From positions 124,001 to 188,000 of the forward strand of contig NC_020051.1 in NCBI RefSeq assembly GCF_000317555.1: a DNA stretch of 64,000 nt, read 5' to 3'. Both the position numbers and the translations under genes were made by a program. Each line of letters begins with the position of its first letter. Positions within the stretch are counted from its first letter, which is position 1. Positions 34,915-42,641 of the stretch are shown in pieces. The stretch is from Gloeocapsa sp. PCC 7428. GTDB taxonomy: Bacteria; Cyanobacteriota; Cyanobacteriia; Cyanobacteriales; Chroococcidiopsidaceae. Below the pieces are notes generated by a model. The model had not been told where the DNA came from. It made no database searches and saw nothing but the letters and a program-made list of their open reading frames with translations.

Positions 34915-35141
34915 TATACCATGAAAGGGTGACAGCTTTGGGTTCAAAATTCGCCCCATCCTTGATGAAGCATTGTTTAAGTTGAAAATACTTCAGTGAA
35001 TTTACGATTAAGCAAGTAAAATTAAATGCAATATACACTTCCATTTGCTATAACTTTGAGGGGAGAGTTTATACTTTCTCAGTAGTAAGTCAAGTTAGTC
35101 GCACCCTTCAATGCGATCGGCAATTCCCCTTAACTAAATCA

Positions 35142-36275
35142 ATGGCGGATCTTACTCTCAGTTTCGATCCAGGGGCATCCCTGACCAAGGTAATTTATGA
35201 ATTAGGCAATGAAGAAACTATTCGGCTCCTCTTAATGGAACCAGAGATGATTCAACTGCCTCAAAGTTCAATTGAGTCGTATTTAGTCAATCGGCAGGGG
35301 GTTGGGCAGGCTCGACCTGAAAATGAAGCCTGGGTGCAATGCGCGGGTGAATCAGAATGTCAAGTGGTGGGTTTTCTAGCTCGACAATTCCTAGCCTCCC
35401 CTCGCCTCAACCGACTCAAGTACGAATCTACCCTTCATAAAGTGCTGGCGGCGGTTGGGGCAATCGCTCAGTCTAGCGGACTTCCTAATCGCTTTTCTCT
35501 GGCGCTTGTAACTCCTTTACCGTATGGGGAGTATCGCAATCACCCGCAGCTGAAAGCTCATCTCCAAAAAGCTCTCAAAGACTTTCGGTTTCGAGGACAG
35601 CGGTTCAAAGTCAAGCTAGAAAGCTTTAATTGTCTACCAGAGGGGGCAGGGTTGGCACTAATCCAATGCCAGCAAAATGGAGTTGAGTGGTTTCAACGTC
35701 AGGCGATCGCGGTGTTAATGTTTGGACACCGCAACACCACTGCCCTGATCTTTGAACGAGGCAAAATGACCGCCGGACACACCACCAACTTGGGATTCCA
35801 TCAATTGGTGCAACAGGCGATCGAGCGGACTTCTGGGCAAGAGTTAGTCTCTTTGACCGCTGCCATCTATGAGGCAGGAACTGAGTTAACTCCCAACAAT
35901 CCCGTTCTGCAATCTTTAGTCAAGAGCCATAATCCAGATAACCAGGTAGTAGAACTGAAACAACTCATTGGGGCGATCGCTACGGCAAGAGTGGAATACT
36001 GGCGCAGGCTTCAAGAATGGCTGGATGCGGTGCTGCCTAGAACAATCACTCAAGTGGTGCTTTCAGGTGGTGCAGCAATGTATCTTTACCAAGAACTAGA
36101 AGACTACTTTCCCAGTACGCCAACTTACTGGGGTATGGACTTACAGCATCAAATTGAGCAAATCTTAGGCTTAGACTATCGTTCCTGTCAGTCAGGCAAG
36201 GAATCGCTGTCGTTTCGGTTAGTCGATGGGTTCGGTTTATTTTTAAAATTTAGAGCAACTCAGTCAGCTGTATGA
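35142..36275 (+). CDS. parM: ParM/StbA-like actin-family segregation ATPase
   Basis: The 377-residue protein has the layout of plasmid actins: phosphate-1 loop SFDPGASLTKVI (about 6-17), a FSLALVTPLPYGEY segment, LPEGAGLALIQ, phosphate-2 AVLMFGHRNTTALIF, and the adenosine motif QVVLSGGAAMYLYQ near residue 320. Such ATPases polymerise to push sister plasmids apart. The next gene overlaps the stop by four bases and is a likely ParR-type adaptor. This is the expected position for the centromere upstream. The family is divergent, so the identification rests on these motifs and the layout. Confidence 0.8.
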   Translation: MADLTLSFDPGASLTKVIYELGNEETIRLLLMEPEMIQLPQSSIESYLVNRQGVGQARPENEAWVQCAGESECQVVGFLARQFLASPRLNRLKYESTLHKVLAAVGAIAQSSGLPNRFSLALVTPLPYGEYRNHPQLKAHLQKALKDFRFRGQRFKVKLESFNCLPEGAGLALIQCQQNGVEWFQRQAIAVLMFGHRNTTALIFERGKMTAGHTTNLGFHQLVQQAIERTSGQELVSLTAAIYEAGTELTPNNPVLQSLVKSHNPDNQVVELKQLIGAIATARVEYWRRLQEWLDAVLPRTITQVVLSGGAAMYLYQELEDYFPSTPTYWGMDLQHQIEQILGLDYRSCQSGKESLSFRLVDGFGLFLKFRATQSAV

Positions 36276-36754
36276 ATAAGCGTATAACCAAACAGCGCCA
36301 AGTCTTTATCTTCCGTTACCAGCCTTATGCGGACAGTTCTGATGATGTCCTTCTACGCTTTCTCGAAGCTGGAGATGGCATTCGCTGTGGTAGAGAAATG
36401 GCGATCCAGGCACTGCGGATGTGCTATTTAGCTCTAGCCTACCAATGGGCAGGCACTCTCAGCGATGAAGAACTTCGGCATGTTAGTTTGAACTGTTGTA
36501 ATGCTCTAGAACAACAGCTGATGCACCTGCGACAAACGCTGCATTTGCCTGCCTCTGGCGCTTCTACTGCGAGCGCTGCTTTGGCGATCGCTCCGGTTAC
36601 TACCCCTGTTAGCGCTCCCTTTGAAATAAGTCAACCCGTAGCTCCAATGGCTAGTCGTGCCAACTCAAAGCGTACTCGAGTCGTGAAATCTGATGCCCTG
36701 CTACCTGGAAAAGGCTCATTTCAAGACGAAACTGGATTATTTGACGGGATTTGA
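36272..36754 (+). CDS. Probable ParR-type partner of the actin-like ATPase
   Basis: The 160-residue protein overlaps the parM stop by four bases. It starts MNKRITKQRQVFIFRYQPYA, then has a helical region with two cysteines (ALRMCYLALAYQWAGTL and LNCCNALEQQL) and an Ala/Thr/Pro-rich tail ending GLFDGI. ParR proteins bind centromere repeats through an N-terminal RHH fold and contact ParM with their C-terminus. No clear RHH signature is seen here, so the call relies on position and coupling. Confidence 0.6.
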   Translation: MNKRITKQRQVFIFRYQPYADSSDDVLLRFLEAGDGIRCGREMAIQALRMCYLALAYQWAGTLSDEELRHVSLNCCNALEQQLMHLRQTLHLPASGASTASAALAIAPVTTPVSAPFEISQPVAPMASRANSKRTRVVKSDALLPGKGSFQDETGLFDGI

Positions 36755-36845
36755 TTTTGACTATTAAGCACAAAGATACAGCGTGGACACAACTGCACCG
36801 ACTTGTTTAAAGCAACCTACCTAACCAAATGGAGTATTAGTTATT

Positions 36846-37682
36846 ATGCCAACGATTCACTTTGTTGACGGCGAAAAGGGAGGAGTCGGTAAATCCCTAT
36901 TTTGCCGAGTTATGGTGCAATACTGCCTTGATAAAGGATATCCGTTTACCCTAGTCGAAGCCGATCGCAGTAACCCTGATGTGGGAGAGTTTTATCCAGA
37001 AAATGTTGAAGATAAAAATGGCAAAAAGATTGTCCATTATAAACAAGCTATTTTCAGCGAATCGGAGCGCAAGCTTTATGAGGCAGACAAGATTTTTGAA
37101 CTAGCGTTAGCCAAACCTGTAATTGTCAATTTGCCTGCTCAAGTCTTCACAACTGTTAATGATTGGATGGAACGCAACACGTTGTTAGATGTTAGTTCCC
37201 AGCATGGAATTGACATTTGCAAATGGTTCGTTTGCACGGGTGGTTTTGACAGTGTCAAACTGTTTGTGGAATCGGTCAATCATTTTGAAGGAAAAATTCG
37301 GCATATCCTGATTCGTAATTTGGGACTGCAAGACGATTGGTCGCACGTTTACGAGCGTAAAGAACTCAAAGATCTGATGAGCAAATACAGTATCAAAGCG
37401 ATCGATTTACCTAAATTCAGCTACCGAGAGCGAGACTATATCGATGAATATCGGATCTCATTTGCCCAAGCGAGGGGACTCAATGAGTTGGGAGTTTTAG
37501 GGTTACAGCGCATCCATAAGTTTCTCAAAGAGGCGTATACAAACATCGACCAAACTGAAGTGTGGAGTAAGCCAGTGAAATCTACTCGGTCTGCTTCTAA
37601 GTCATCTAAATCAAACGCTTTGGCTGCTGCAACTGCTGAAACTCCAGCTACTGATGCCCAAGCCGTTGTGAGTGGTAAGTAA
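36846..37682 (+). CDS. ParA/MinD-like ATPase of a plasmid type
   Basis: The 278-residue protein starts with the deviant Walker A VDGEKGGVGKS (about 7-17), followed by LVEADRSNPDVGEFY, in which the Asp is the usual switch-I position, and a Walker B-like VIVNLPAQ. It resembles the MobD/TraL-like ATPases found near mobilisation genes rather than chromosome-type ParA. No ParB follows. The start has GGAG about 11 bases upstream. The Thr/Ala/Ser-rich last 40 residues are low complexity. It lies in a run of plus-strand genes with parM, so a role in plasmid positioning or transfer is likely. Confidence 0.75.
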   Translation: MPTIHFVDGEKGGVGKSLFCRVMVQYCLDKGYPFTLVEADRSNPDVGEFYPENVEDKNGKKIVHYKQAIFSESERKLYEADKIFELALAKPVIVNLPAQVFTTVNDWMERNTLLDVSSQHGIDICKWFVCTGGFDSVKLFVESVNHFEGKIRHILIRNLGLQDDWSHVYERKELKDLMSKYSIKAIDLPKFSYRERDYIDEYRISFAQARGLNELGVLGLQRIHKFLKEAYTNIDQTEVWSKPVKSTRSASKSSKSNALAAATAETPATDAQAVVSGK

Positions 37683-37713
37683 CTAATTACAGTGAATAAA
37701 TAGAATTCGATCT

Positions 37714-38649
37714 ATGGCAACCAAGCCGCAAGTTGATGACGAAAACGAATTTACAGACAATGAGCTGGACGACGAAGACTTGTCCGAGTTGTTGGACGAG
37801 TCAGATACAAACGCTGCAATTGAGCCACTCACGGCTGAAGTACCTAAGAAGGCTTCAGAGAAAGTTATCTCTAATGGGATGACCCGTGAAGCAGTTAACC
37901 AACGCAAAAAGAAGCGATTGCTCTACGAACAACGGCGCAAGCAGCTCGACCGCACGATCCTGGCTTTAGCCCTGCGGGGAAAAGATGAGTCGTTCAAAGC
38001 CAAGGTCTACGAAATCGTCATCCAAACGGGACTCGATCCCGAAGATCCAGCTTTTCTGCTGCTGGTCGCTACGGGGCGATTAGAGCTGCTGCTGGAGGAA
38101 TCTCCCAAAGAGCTAGAAGCGTTGTTCGACCAATGGGCTCAAGGCATTCACGCGCAACTGCAAAACTACCGAGAAGGACTGGAGCACTACGAACGAGCAG
38201 CTCTCAAAGCTCAAGAGAAGGCGATCGCCCAATCGGTGCAGGCGCTGCTCCAAAAGGCTGCTATTGACAAATTTCTACACTCGATCAATGCCATTTCCAT
38301 TGCGGCTGGAGCTGTAGTACTCCTGGTAGCAGGGGGACTGGGTTCGGTGTTGGGAGTGGGGTGGACAACCTGGCAACAAGCACAGGTGGAGTATGCCCCT
38401 GGCAAACCTCGCCAGCTCACCCTAGAGGAAGTCACCGCTTTGAAGTGGGCAACCAGTTCTGAAGGGCAATTTGCCCGCAACCTGATGAGTTGGAACCAAA
38501 CTCTGCTTGCCCAACAGGGATTCAGCCGCAGCCGACTGTGCGAACAAGATGCTAAACAACTCGGCGTCACACTGGAGTTGGAAGGAAGAAAAGCCAAGAG
38601 TGGGTTTTGTACCCTCTGGATTGTGCCGCCCAACCAACGCAAGTTTTGA
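37714..38649 (+). CDS. Membrane-spanning protein of the partition/transfer group
   Basis: The 311-residue protein has an acidic N-terminus (DDENEFTDNELDDEDLSELL), a charged helical region with coiled-coil potential (residues about 80-180), one hydrophobic segment (ISIAAGAVVLLVAGGLGSVL, about 196-215), then an outside or membrane-proximal C-terminal domain with two cysteines. I do not recognise the family. It follows the ParA-like gene by 31 bp on the same strand, so cotranscription is likely. Cyanobacterial plasmids often have such a ParA-membrane protein pair. Confidence 0.65.
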   Translation: MATKPQVDDENEFTDNELDDEDLSELLDESDTNAAIEPLTAEVPKKASEKVISNGMTREAVNQRKKKRLLYEQRRKQLDRTILALALRGKDESFKAKVYEIVIQTGLDPEDPAFLLLVATGRLELLLEESPKELEALFDQWAQGIHAQLQNYREGLEHYERAALKAQEKAIAQSVQALLQKAAIDKFLHSINAISIAAGAVVLLVAGGLGSVLGVGWTTWQQAQVEYAPGKPRQLTLEEVTALKWATSSEGQFARNLMSWNQTLLAQQGFSRSRLCEQDAKQLGVTLELEGRKAKSGFCTLWIVPPNQRKF

Positions 38650-38811
38650 GCGATGCAAAACTCTCTCTCATCTGAAAGGTGTTTGTGCGCTACCGCTGAT
38701 AAATTGTGTGGTTTGATAAAACCAAAACTTAGCGATTCTGGTGGGTAGATTTTGACGAGTTGTGTGTCGCCTGTTGATGTTGGTTCTGCCTTATTCAACA
38801 CTCACGCCTTT

Positions 38812-39396
38812 ATGAATCACACTAAACTGACTTTTATTCTGTTAGGAGCGCTATTGACTGGATCGGGCTGTTCTGCTTCAATCACAGCCAATAATTCGGC
38901 GACTTCTGCATCAGTCCAACCACATGAAGTAGCACAGGCAATTCCTCAGTATCCTCCTCTTTATGAAGTGCAGGTACAAGTATGCGGTGACATCATAGTT
39001 TCACAGAATAGCAACGGAGAACGATGCGCTGCTAACAAATTATATTTGTGGGGACCTGTCGGAGAAACTCGTTTAGTTCAAACCGAGCTAGACATGCCAC
39101 TGACTAGTAACTTGGGTCATCGAGTAGCTGTTCGAGCTAAAGGTTGCTACCCAGCTTACAAGCAACCGAATGAAAACCAATTTTACTGGGCAGGTATGGA
39201 AGTTCGCGTACACAAAGGTGGTAAAACATTGGTAGAAAGCAAAAAGACATTGCTTTCAAACGAGCAAGTGCATGAAGTTGTCAAAAACCGATTCTCTGGT
39301 GTAACGATTCAAGCCTTTGGTAGACCGGATTGCCAACCTGCAGATGTTGAGCGATATATGAAGCTCCAACAATCGAGGAAAATAAAAAAGATTTAA
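38812..39396 (+). CDS. Exported protein, probable lipoprotein
   Basis: The 194-residue protein starts at the ATG at 38812 (MNHTKLTFILLGALLTGSGC); the frame also opens at 38752 but a signal peptide sits best on this start. The Cys after LTGSG could be lipidated, although the lipobox is not ideal. The mature part has several cysteines (QVCGDIIV, GERCAANK, KGCYPAY, RPDCQPA), suggesting disulfides in the periplasm. Unknown function. Confidence 0.65.
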   Translation: MNHTKLTFILLGALLTGSGCSASITANNSATSASVQPHEVAQAIPQYPPLYEVQVQVCGDIIVSQNSNGERCAANKLYLWGPVGETRLVQTELDMPLTSNLGHRVAVRAKGCYPAYKQPNENQFYWAGMEVRVHKGGKTLVESKKTLLSNEQVHEVVKNRFSGVTIQAFGRPDCQPADVERYMKLQQSRKIKKI

Positions 39397-39433
39397 CTTG
39401 TTCTCTGTTTCGTACTGTTTTTGTGACTCCATT

Positions 39434-39463
39434 AAAAAAATAACTACACCTACTATGTGTAGT
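39434..39463 (-). terminator. Hairpin with T run on the minus strand
   Basis: ACTACAC (39443-39449) and GTGTAGT (39457-39463) pair, and a run of seven A's before them gives a T run on the minus strand. It lies after the lipoprotein stop, in the wrong direction for it; it might stop antisense transcription. Confidence 0.4.
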
Positions 39464-39525
39464 CATTCAACTTTAGTGACAGAATCTAAGCTAAGATGCT
39501 CATAAGTATTTAAACCAGGGGTACT

Positions 39526-39675
39526 ATGGCAATTGACCCCTCCTTTAAGGAACAAAAGAGAAGCCAAGCAGCAGAAGCGCTGCACTATTTTGAGTCAGCC
39601 CACAGGGAAGATTTGGAGGCGATTATTCAGGTTTTGGTGAAGATCGCACCAGCGGATTTAGCCGCATCTTGCTAA
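39526..39675 (+). CDS. Small hypothetical protein (49 aa)
   Basis: A short frame begins at ATG 39526 and reads MAIDPSFKEQKRSQAAEALH and so on to a stop at 39673, ending IAPADLAASC. It is helical and charged. A GGGG run ends five bases before the ATG (CAGGGGTACTATGG). Only two further genes follow on this strand. It may be real but has no recognisable domain. Confidence 0.4.
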   Translation: MAIDPSFKEQKRSQAAEALHYFESAHREDLEAIIQVLVKIAPADLAASC

Positions 39676-39725
39676 CAAAGGCAGGAATTCAGGCGATCGC
39701 AAGCTTGGCGATCGCCAAGAAATGC

Positions 39726-39755
39726 TGTTAGCAAAACTTGCAAGTTTTGCTAACA
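39726..39755. promoter_or_regulatory. Perfect 30-bp palindrome before the zinc/AT-hook gene
   Basis: The 15-base arm TGTTAGCAAAACTTG is followed directly by its exact reverse complement. The palindrome ends nine bases before the ATG at 39764. A half-site, TTGCTAACA, lies at 39669-39677. It could be an operator for the small DNA-binding protein that follows or another dimeric protein. Confidence 0.6.
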
Positions 39756-39763
39756 GATTATTT

Positions 39764-40021
39764 ATGCACGACGAGCCAGAACTCCAGGTACGAGAAGAAA
39801 AGCAGCACACACGCGCTGTCAACACGCGGGAAGTGACGTTTACCTGCACCGTATGCGAGCAGACAGTGATACAGCATCGGTTTCCTGGCCCTGTGCCGCA
39901 GTCCTGTAGTGACGAGTGCAAGCAGACAGCCCGCCGAGAGCAGATGCGGGAACTCATGAGAGCGAGACGCAAAGCCCAGCTGCCGAAGAAACGGGGCAGA
40001 CCAAGGAAGACAAATTTGTAA
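39764..40021 (+). CDS. Small zinc-ribbon and AT-hook-like DNA-binding protein
   Basis: The 85-residue protein starts at the ATG at 39764 (MHDEPELQVREEKQHTRAVN). It contains four cysteines in a CTVC...CSDEC arrangement consistent with a zinc-binding fold, and a C-terminal basic stretch KKRGRPRK that is an AT-hook core (GRP). An in-frame ATG at 39722 would place the palindrome inside the coding region. The palindrome just upstream suggests autoregulation, which is an inference. Confidence 0.6.
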   Translation: MHDEPELQVREEKQHTRAVNTREVTFTCTVCEQTVIQHRFPGPVPQSCSDECKQTARREQMRELMRARRKAQLPKKRGRPRKTNL

Positions 40022-40059
40022 AAAAATGAGCTACTCTCTTTGATGTAGCTCATTTTTTT
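40021..40059. terminator. Bidirectional terminator
   Basis: ATGAGCTAC (40026-40034) and GTAGCTCAT (40045-40053) form a nine-base stem with a ten-base loop, flanked by six to seven A's on the left and seven T's on the right. It serves the gene ending at 40021 and the minus-strand gene ending at 40064. Confidence 0.85.
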
Positions 40060-40063
40060 GGGC

Positions 40064-40390
40064 TTATGATGCCTGTGCGATTCGCTCAGCCCGCTGTTGC
40101 TTGTGAGCGGCACGACGCTCTTTTACAGCGTCGAGGTTCTTGAGTCCGTAAAACTTGCGGGCTGCTTCCAAGAGTTGCTCTAGGCTCCAGTCAGCATAAT
40201 CGCTGCGAAAGTCAGCGTTGTGCTGTTCCCAGTCGAAGGTCTGTCCGTTGAAGCGAGCTTTTGCAGTCAATTCCCGTCCAGTTTCCTCCCTAAGTACTTC
40301 GATGACCATTAGGCGTACCTTTTCGGCATAGGAAATTGTCCGTTCCAGAGCAGCAGTGCGGGTCGCGGTTTTAGCAGTGTTCTTAGCCAT
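40064..40390 (-). CDS. FDW-motif small protein 1
   Basis: The 108-residue protein starts at ATG 40390, after a GGAGAA ribosome-binding site. It shares with the next two proteins the core motif: basic N-terminus, then KVRLMVIEVLREETGREL, then FNGQTFDWEQHNADFRSDYA with FDWxxxN. The C-terminal ERRAAHKQQRAERIAQAS is basic and helical. No known family is recognised. It is the shortest of three paralogues arranged head to tail (the others end at 40619 and 41300), and each is followed by a terminator and preceded by a hairpin. Confidence 0.65.
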   Translation of the reverse strand: MAKNTAKTATRTAALERTISYAEKVRLMVIEVLREETGRELTAKARFNGQTFDWEQHNADFRSDYADWSLEQLLEAARKFYGLKNLDAVKERRAAHKQQRAERIAQAS

Positions 40391-40435
40391 TTTCTTCTCC
40401 TTATTCACTATTGCTTGGCTTTCCTCACGAAAATC

Positions 40436-40449
40436 GCGTCGGCAGACGC
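40436..40449 (-). promoter_or_regulatory. 5' hairpin conserved between two paralogues
   Basis: On the minus strand GCGTC-TGCC-GACGC, 45 bases before the start codon of FDW protein 1. Compare with 41093-41106, where the stem is GCGTT-TGCC-AACGC. Confidence 0.55.
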
Positions 40450-40560
40450 AATCTATTCAATTCAATCCAATGTCTAAATTCATTAAATTGAACTCGTAAA
40501 ACCTACAACCTGCAATCGCCTCCGCTCTCTAACTTCCACGGCTGTTTCACGGAACTGTAA

Positions 40561-40594
40561 AAAAAATCCCAGACTTTATTAAGGACTGGGATTT
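40561..40594 (-). terminator. Terminator after FDW protein 2
   Basis: Arms AAATCCCAG (40564-40572) and CTGGGATTT (40586-40594); on the minus strand a T run follows. It lies 24 bases after the minus-strand stop at 40619. Confidence 0.8.
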
Positions 40595-40618
40595 CTTGCA
40601 GGCATTACAGAATTTAGT

Positions 40619-41050
40619 TTACGCGAGTTCGATTTTGTCTCCCTCTAAATCCTCCATCTCCAAGCTGTATCCTGCATCCTCATCGGAGAGGTCTGCAAAG
40701 CCGCCTGCATTGGCGATGCGCTCTCGTCGGCGCTGTTTGTGTTGAACTCGGCGTTCTCGGATTTCGTCCAGGCTGTTCAAGCCGAACTTGATACGTGCGT
40801 AACGCATCAATTCCTTGAGGGAAGTTGCTCCGTAGTCCTTACGGAACTGAGCGTTGAATTCTTCCCAGTCAAAGTCCTGGTTGCTGAACCGAGCGGTAGC
40901 GGAGAGTTCACGACCTGCTTCTTCCCGCACTACTTCCAGTACCATCAATCTGATCTTTTCCTGATACGGAATGACCAATTCTAATGCTGGTGTGTGTTTG
41001 CGCTGCTTGGTGGATTTGGCAGACTTACGAGTTGCAGTTGCAGTAGCCAT
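40619..41050 (-). CDS. FDW-motif small protein 2
   Basis: The 143-residue protein starts at ATG 41050 with GGAGAA eight bases upstream; the longer frame to 41155 includes the upstream hairpin and is unlikely. It aligns with protein 1: KIRLMVLEVVREEAGREL and FSNQDFDWEEFNAQFRKDYG. It differs by a longer C-terminal part ending in an acidic segment (ADLSDEDAGYSLEMEDLEGD). Function unknown. Likely arose from the same gene as protein 1 by tandem duplication. Confidence 0.65.
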   Translation of the reverse strand: MATATATRKSAKSTKQRKHTPALELVIPYQEKIRLMVLEVVREEAGRELSATARFSNQDFDWEEFNAQFRKDYGATSLKELMRYARIKFGLNSLDEIRERRVQHKQRRRERIANAGGFADLSDEDAGYSLEMEDLEGDKIELA

Positions 41051-41092
41051 GATTTTTTCTCCTTTTGGTTGTTTGAATGGCTCACGAGCATT

Positions 41093-41106
41093 GCGTTGGC
41101 AAACGC
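41093..41106 (-). promoter_or_regulatory. 5' hairpin conserved between two paralogues
   Basis: On the minus strand GCGTT-TGCC-AACGC, 42 bases before the ATG of FDW protein 2. The stem differs from the one at 40436 by a paired change (T-A for C-G), which keeps it intact. Confidence 0.55.
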
Positions 41107-41210
41107 ATTCCAGTTCAATTTCGCTTCGAGTCAGTGCGGGTTGACGCTTTCTCAACTTCTTCGCGGTGATCGCCGCGAAGCTTGGTTAATCCAAGGTGCC
41201 AAATTTAATA

Positions 41211-41248
41211 AAAAAATCCCTGCATCTACTCGGTCTAGTTGCAGGGAT
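41211..41248 (-). terminator. Terminator after FDW protein 3
   Basis: Arms ATCCCTGCA (41216-41224) and TGCAGGGAT (41240-41248) with a 15-base loop; the minus strand continues with a T run (41211-41216 on the plus strand is A's). Confidence 0.8.
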
Positions 41249-41299
41249 CGCGCAATCGCCTTGTTACAATCGCCTTTTTGGTTTCAGCCGATGCTTTCG

Positions 41300-41935
41300 C
41301 TATTCCAGCTCGTCGTCTTCCTCGTCCTCAAAGTCCTCATCATCATCGTCAAGGTCATCCTCATCATCCCCTTCGTCGAGATCGGACTCGGCTGCGGCAT
41401 CGAGGTCGTCCTCATCGTCGAGAACGCTGTCATCAAACTCTTCATCATCGCCTTCAAGGTCTTCGTCTTCAGACTGCTCCAGGATAGCATTGCGCCGCTC
41501 CAGTGACTGCCTGTTGAACTCTACTAAATCAGCCACAGCTTGAGTAGGCTCTTCACTAATGGTGTCGTAAAAGTAACTAGCGATTTTCGCCATCACTGGA
41601 GCTGAATACTTGGGCGCTTCGGGCTTACCGAAGAGGAGTACGAATACTTTATTGTTCCATTTTTGCCAGTCAAAAGTGCCATTATTTTTGCGGACTTGGG
41701 TTTGCAAATCCAAGCCCATCTTTTCCCTCAAAGCATGGTAGACCTTTAAAGCCACTCGCTTTTTGCGATCGTTAAGGTTGACTTTATAAGTCTTTTTGAG
41801 AGTTGTAGTCACCCGCCCAATTAAATCGTTTGCAGAAGCCGCAGGTTTGGTAGCGGTATTAGTAGTAGCCTGAGACTTGGCATTGGCTGTAGCTGAACCA
41901 TTTTTGTTGACAGTGGATTTAGTTGTAGTTGCCAT
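41300..41935 (-). CDS. FDW-motif protein 3 with long acidic tail
   Basis: The 211-residue protein has a Thr/Asn/Ala-rich N-terminus, a core with RKKRVALKVYHALREKMGLD and NNGTFDWQKWNNKVFVLLFG (the shared FDWxxxN motif), and a C-terminal tail of about 60 residues made almost wholly of Asp and Glu, ending EDEEDDELE. The Ser-rich plus-strand frames here are antisense to that tail. Acidic tails of this kind occur in proteins that mimic DNA or recruit DNA-binding partners, such as single-strand-binding proteins. The three paralogues may be a small family of plasmid DNA-associated proteins; this is an inference. Confidence 0.65.
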   Translation of the reverse strand: MATTTKSTVNKNGSATANAKSQATTNTATKPAASANDLIGRVTTTLKKTYKVNLNDRKKRVALKVYHALREKMGLDLQTQVRKNNGTFDWQKWNNKVFVLLFGKPEAPKYSAPVMAKIASYFYDTISEEPTQAVADLVEFNRQSLERRNAILEQSEDEDLEGDDEEFDDSVLDDEDDLDAAAESDLDEGDDEDDLDDDDEDFEDEEDDELE

Positions 41936-41972
41936 AGATACGAATCACTAAATATTACGGTTTACCACAACT

Positions 41973-41992
41973 AAAGCCACGGACGTGGCTTT
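41973..41992 (-). promoter_or_regulatory. 5' hairpin of the third FDW gene
   Basis: AAAGCCACG (41973-41981) and CGTGGCTTT (41984-41992) form a nine-base perfect stem with a two-base loop, 38 bases before the ATG at 41935. Its sequence differs from the two hairpins at 40436 and 41093. Confidence 0.45.
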
Positions 41993-42121
41993 CCCTTCGT
42001 ATCCATTTCCTCGATTTTCCTTACCTCCCCCTTCTCCTCCAATTTTCAATTTTTTGCGTATTTAGTTCTACCGGATAAAGATGGCGATCGCCGCTAGAAG
42101 AAAAGTTTGCTGAGGAGAGAA

Positions 42122-42229
42122 ATGGCTTACCTAGAGCGAAAGCGGCTAACAAAGGTAAGTACAGACTTTTCTAGGAGATTGAGTAAATCTGAAATAGACA
42201 TGCGTGGTTTTCTTAGTCTACTCTCCTGA
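42122..42229 (+). CDS. Very small ORF with strong ribosome-binding site
   Basis: The frame from ATG 42122 encodes 35 residues (MAYLERKRLTKVSTDFSRRL and so on). GAGGAGAG lies just before it. A basic, helical peptide. It may be a real small protein or the start of a decayed gene; the surrounding region holds other remnants. Confidence 0.3.
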   Translation: MAYLERKRLTKVSTDFSRRLSKSEIDMRGFLSLLS

Positions 42230-42304
42230 GTCTGGAGTACCTCATGCCTTGAGTCGGGAGATAGGTCATACAGGTAAATCAAGAACTGATCTGCACTCTA
42301 GGCT

Positions 42305-42430
42305 TCAACCCGAAACTGGCGCGCGAGATGCAGCTGGGAAATGCTTGAGGTTATCTGTTACAATAACATGCGCTTTTGCAATTAAAAAAGCAGCCGCCAA
42401 AACGTGGCGATCGCCCTCGTCATTATCCAT
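42305..42430 (-). pseudogene. PIN-domain (VapC-type) toxin fragment
   Basis: From ATG 42430 on the minus strand: MDNDEGDRHVLAAAFLIAKA followed by HVIVTDNLKHFPAASRAPVS. This is the C-terminal half of a PIN domain, with the D-x-D-R/HVLAAA pattern and VIVTDNLKHFP. It stops at 42305 and the frame is closed by a TAG upstream, so the N-terminal part with the first acidic residues is missing. A decayed toxin gene. Confidence 0.7.
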
Positions 42431-42641
42431 GAACCGAAATAAGTGTAAAGATACTAGACCTTATCTGTTGTGCTGAAGGAATGTCAAAGTTTGTTATTAC
42501 TGGGTTCTAAATTGAAAACAATTCTTGCTCTGCCAAAAAAATAGTATGTTCAACCTCATGGATTAGACGCAGTACAGCCGTTAGTTGCCACAGCGCAACG
42601 ACTAGGTTTATTTAGCAGTTTTTCAAAAACTTGCTAGAGCT

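Larger units (their letters stand above)
34477..35141. other. Intergenic region: candidate oriT and partition site
   Basis: This 665-bp gap lies between divergent mobC/relaxase and parM-like genes. It holds two inverted repeats (34595-34608 and 34664-34678), an imperfect direct repeat (34810-34836 and 34888-34914) and two copies of TTGATGAAG (34841 and 34962). oriT usually lies next to mobC and a ParM-type centromere next to parM, so both functions may be here: the first half as oriT, the second as centromere. HIP1 and related GATCGC words also occur. No ORF is supported. Confidence 0.5.

Noticed and set aside
39726-39755. Palindrome as a telomere resolution site
   Set aside because: It lies inside a continuous sequence 22 kb from the resolvase gene and just before an ATG, so an operator is simpler; a cleavage test would still be worthwhile.
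41196-41543. Ser-rich and Arg-rich plus-strand ORFs
   Set aside because: Antisense shadows of the acidic tail of the third FDW protein.
42204-42476. 90-residue plus-strand ORF
   Set aside because: Antisense to the PIN-domain remnant, whose amino-acid pattern is much more convincing.
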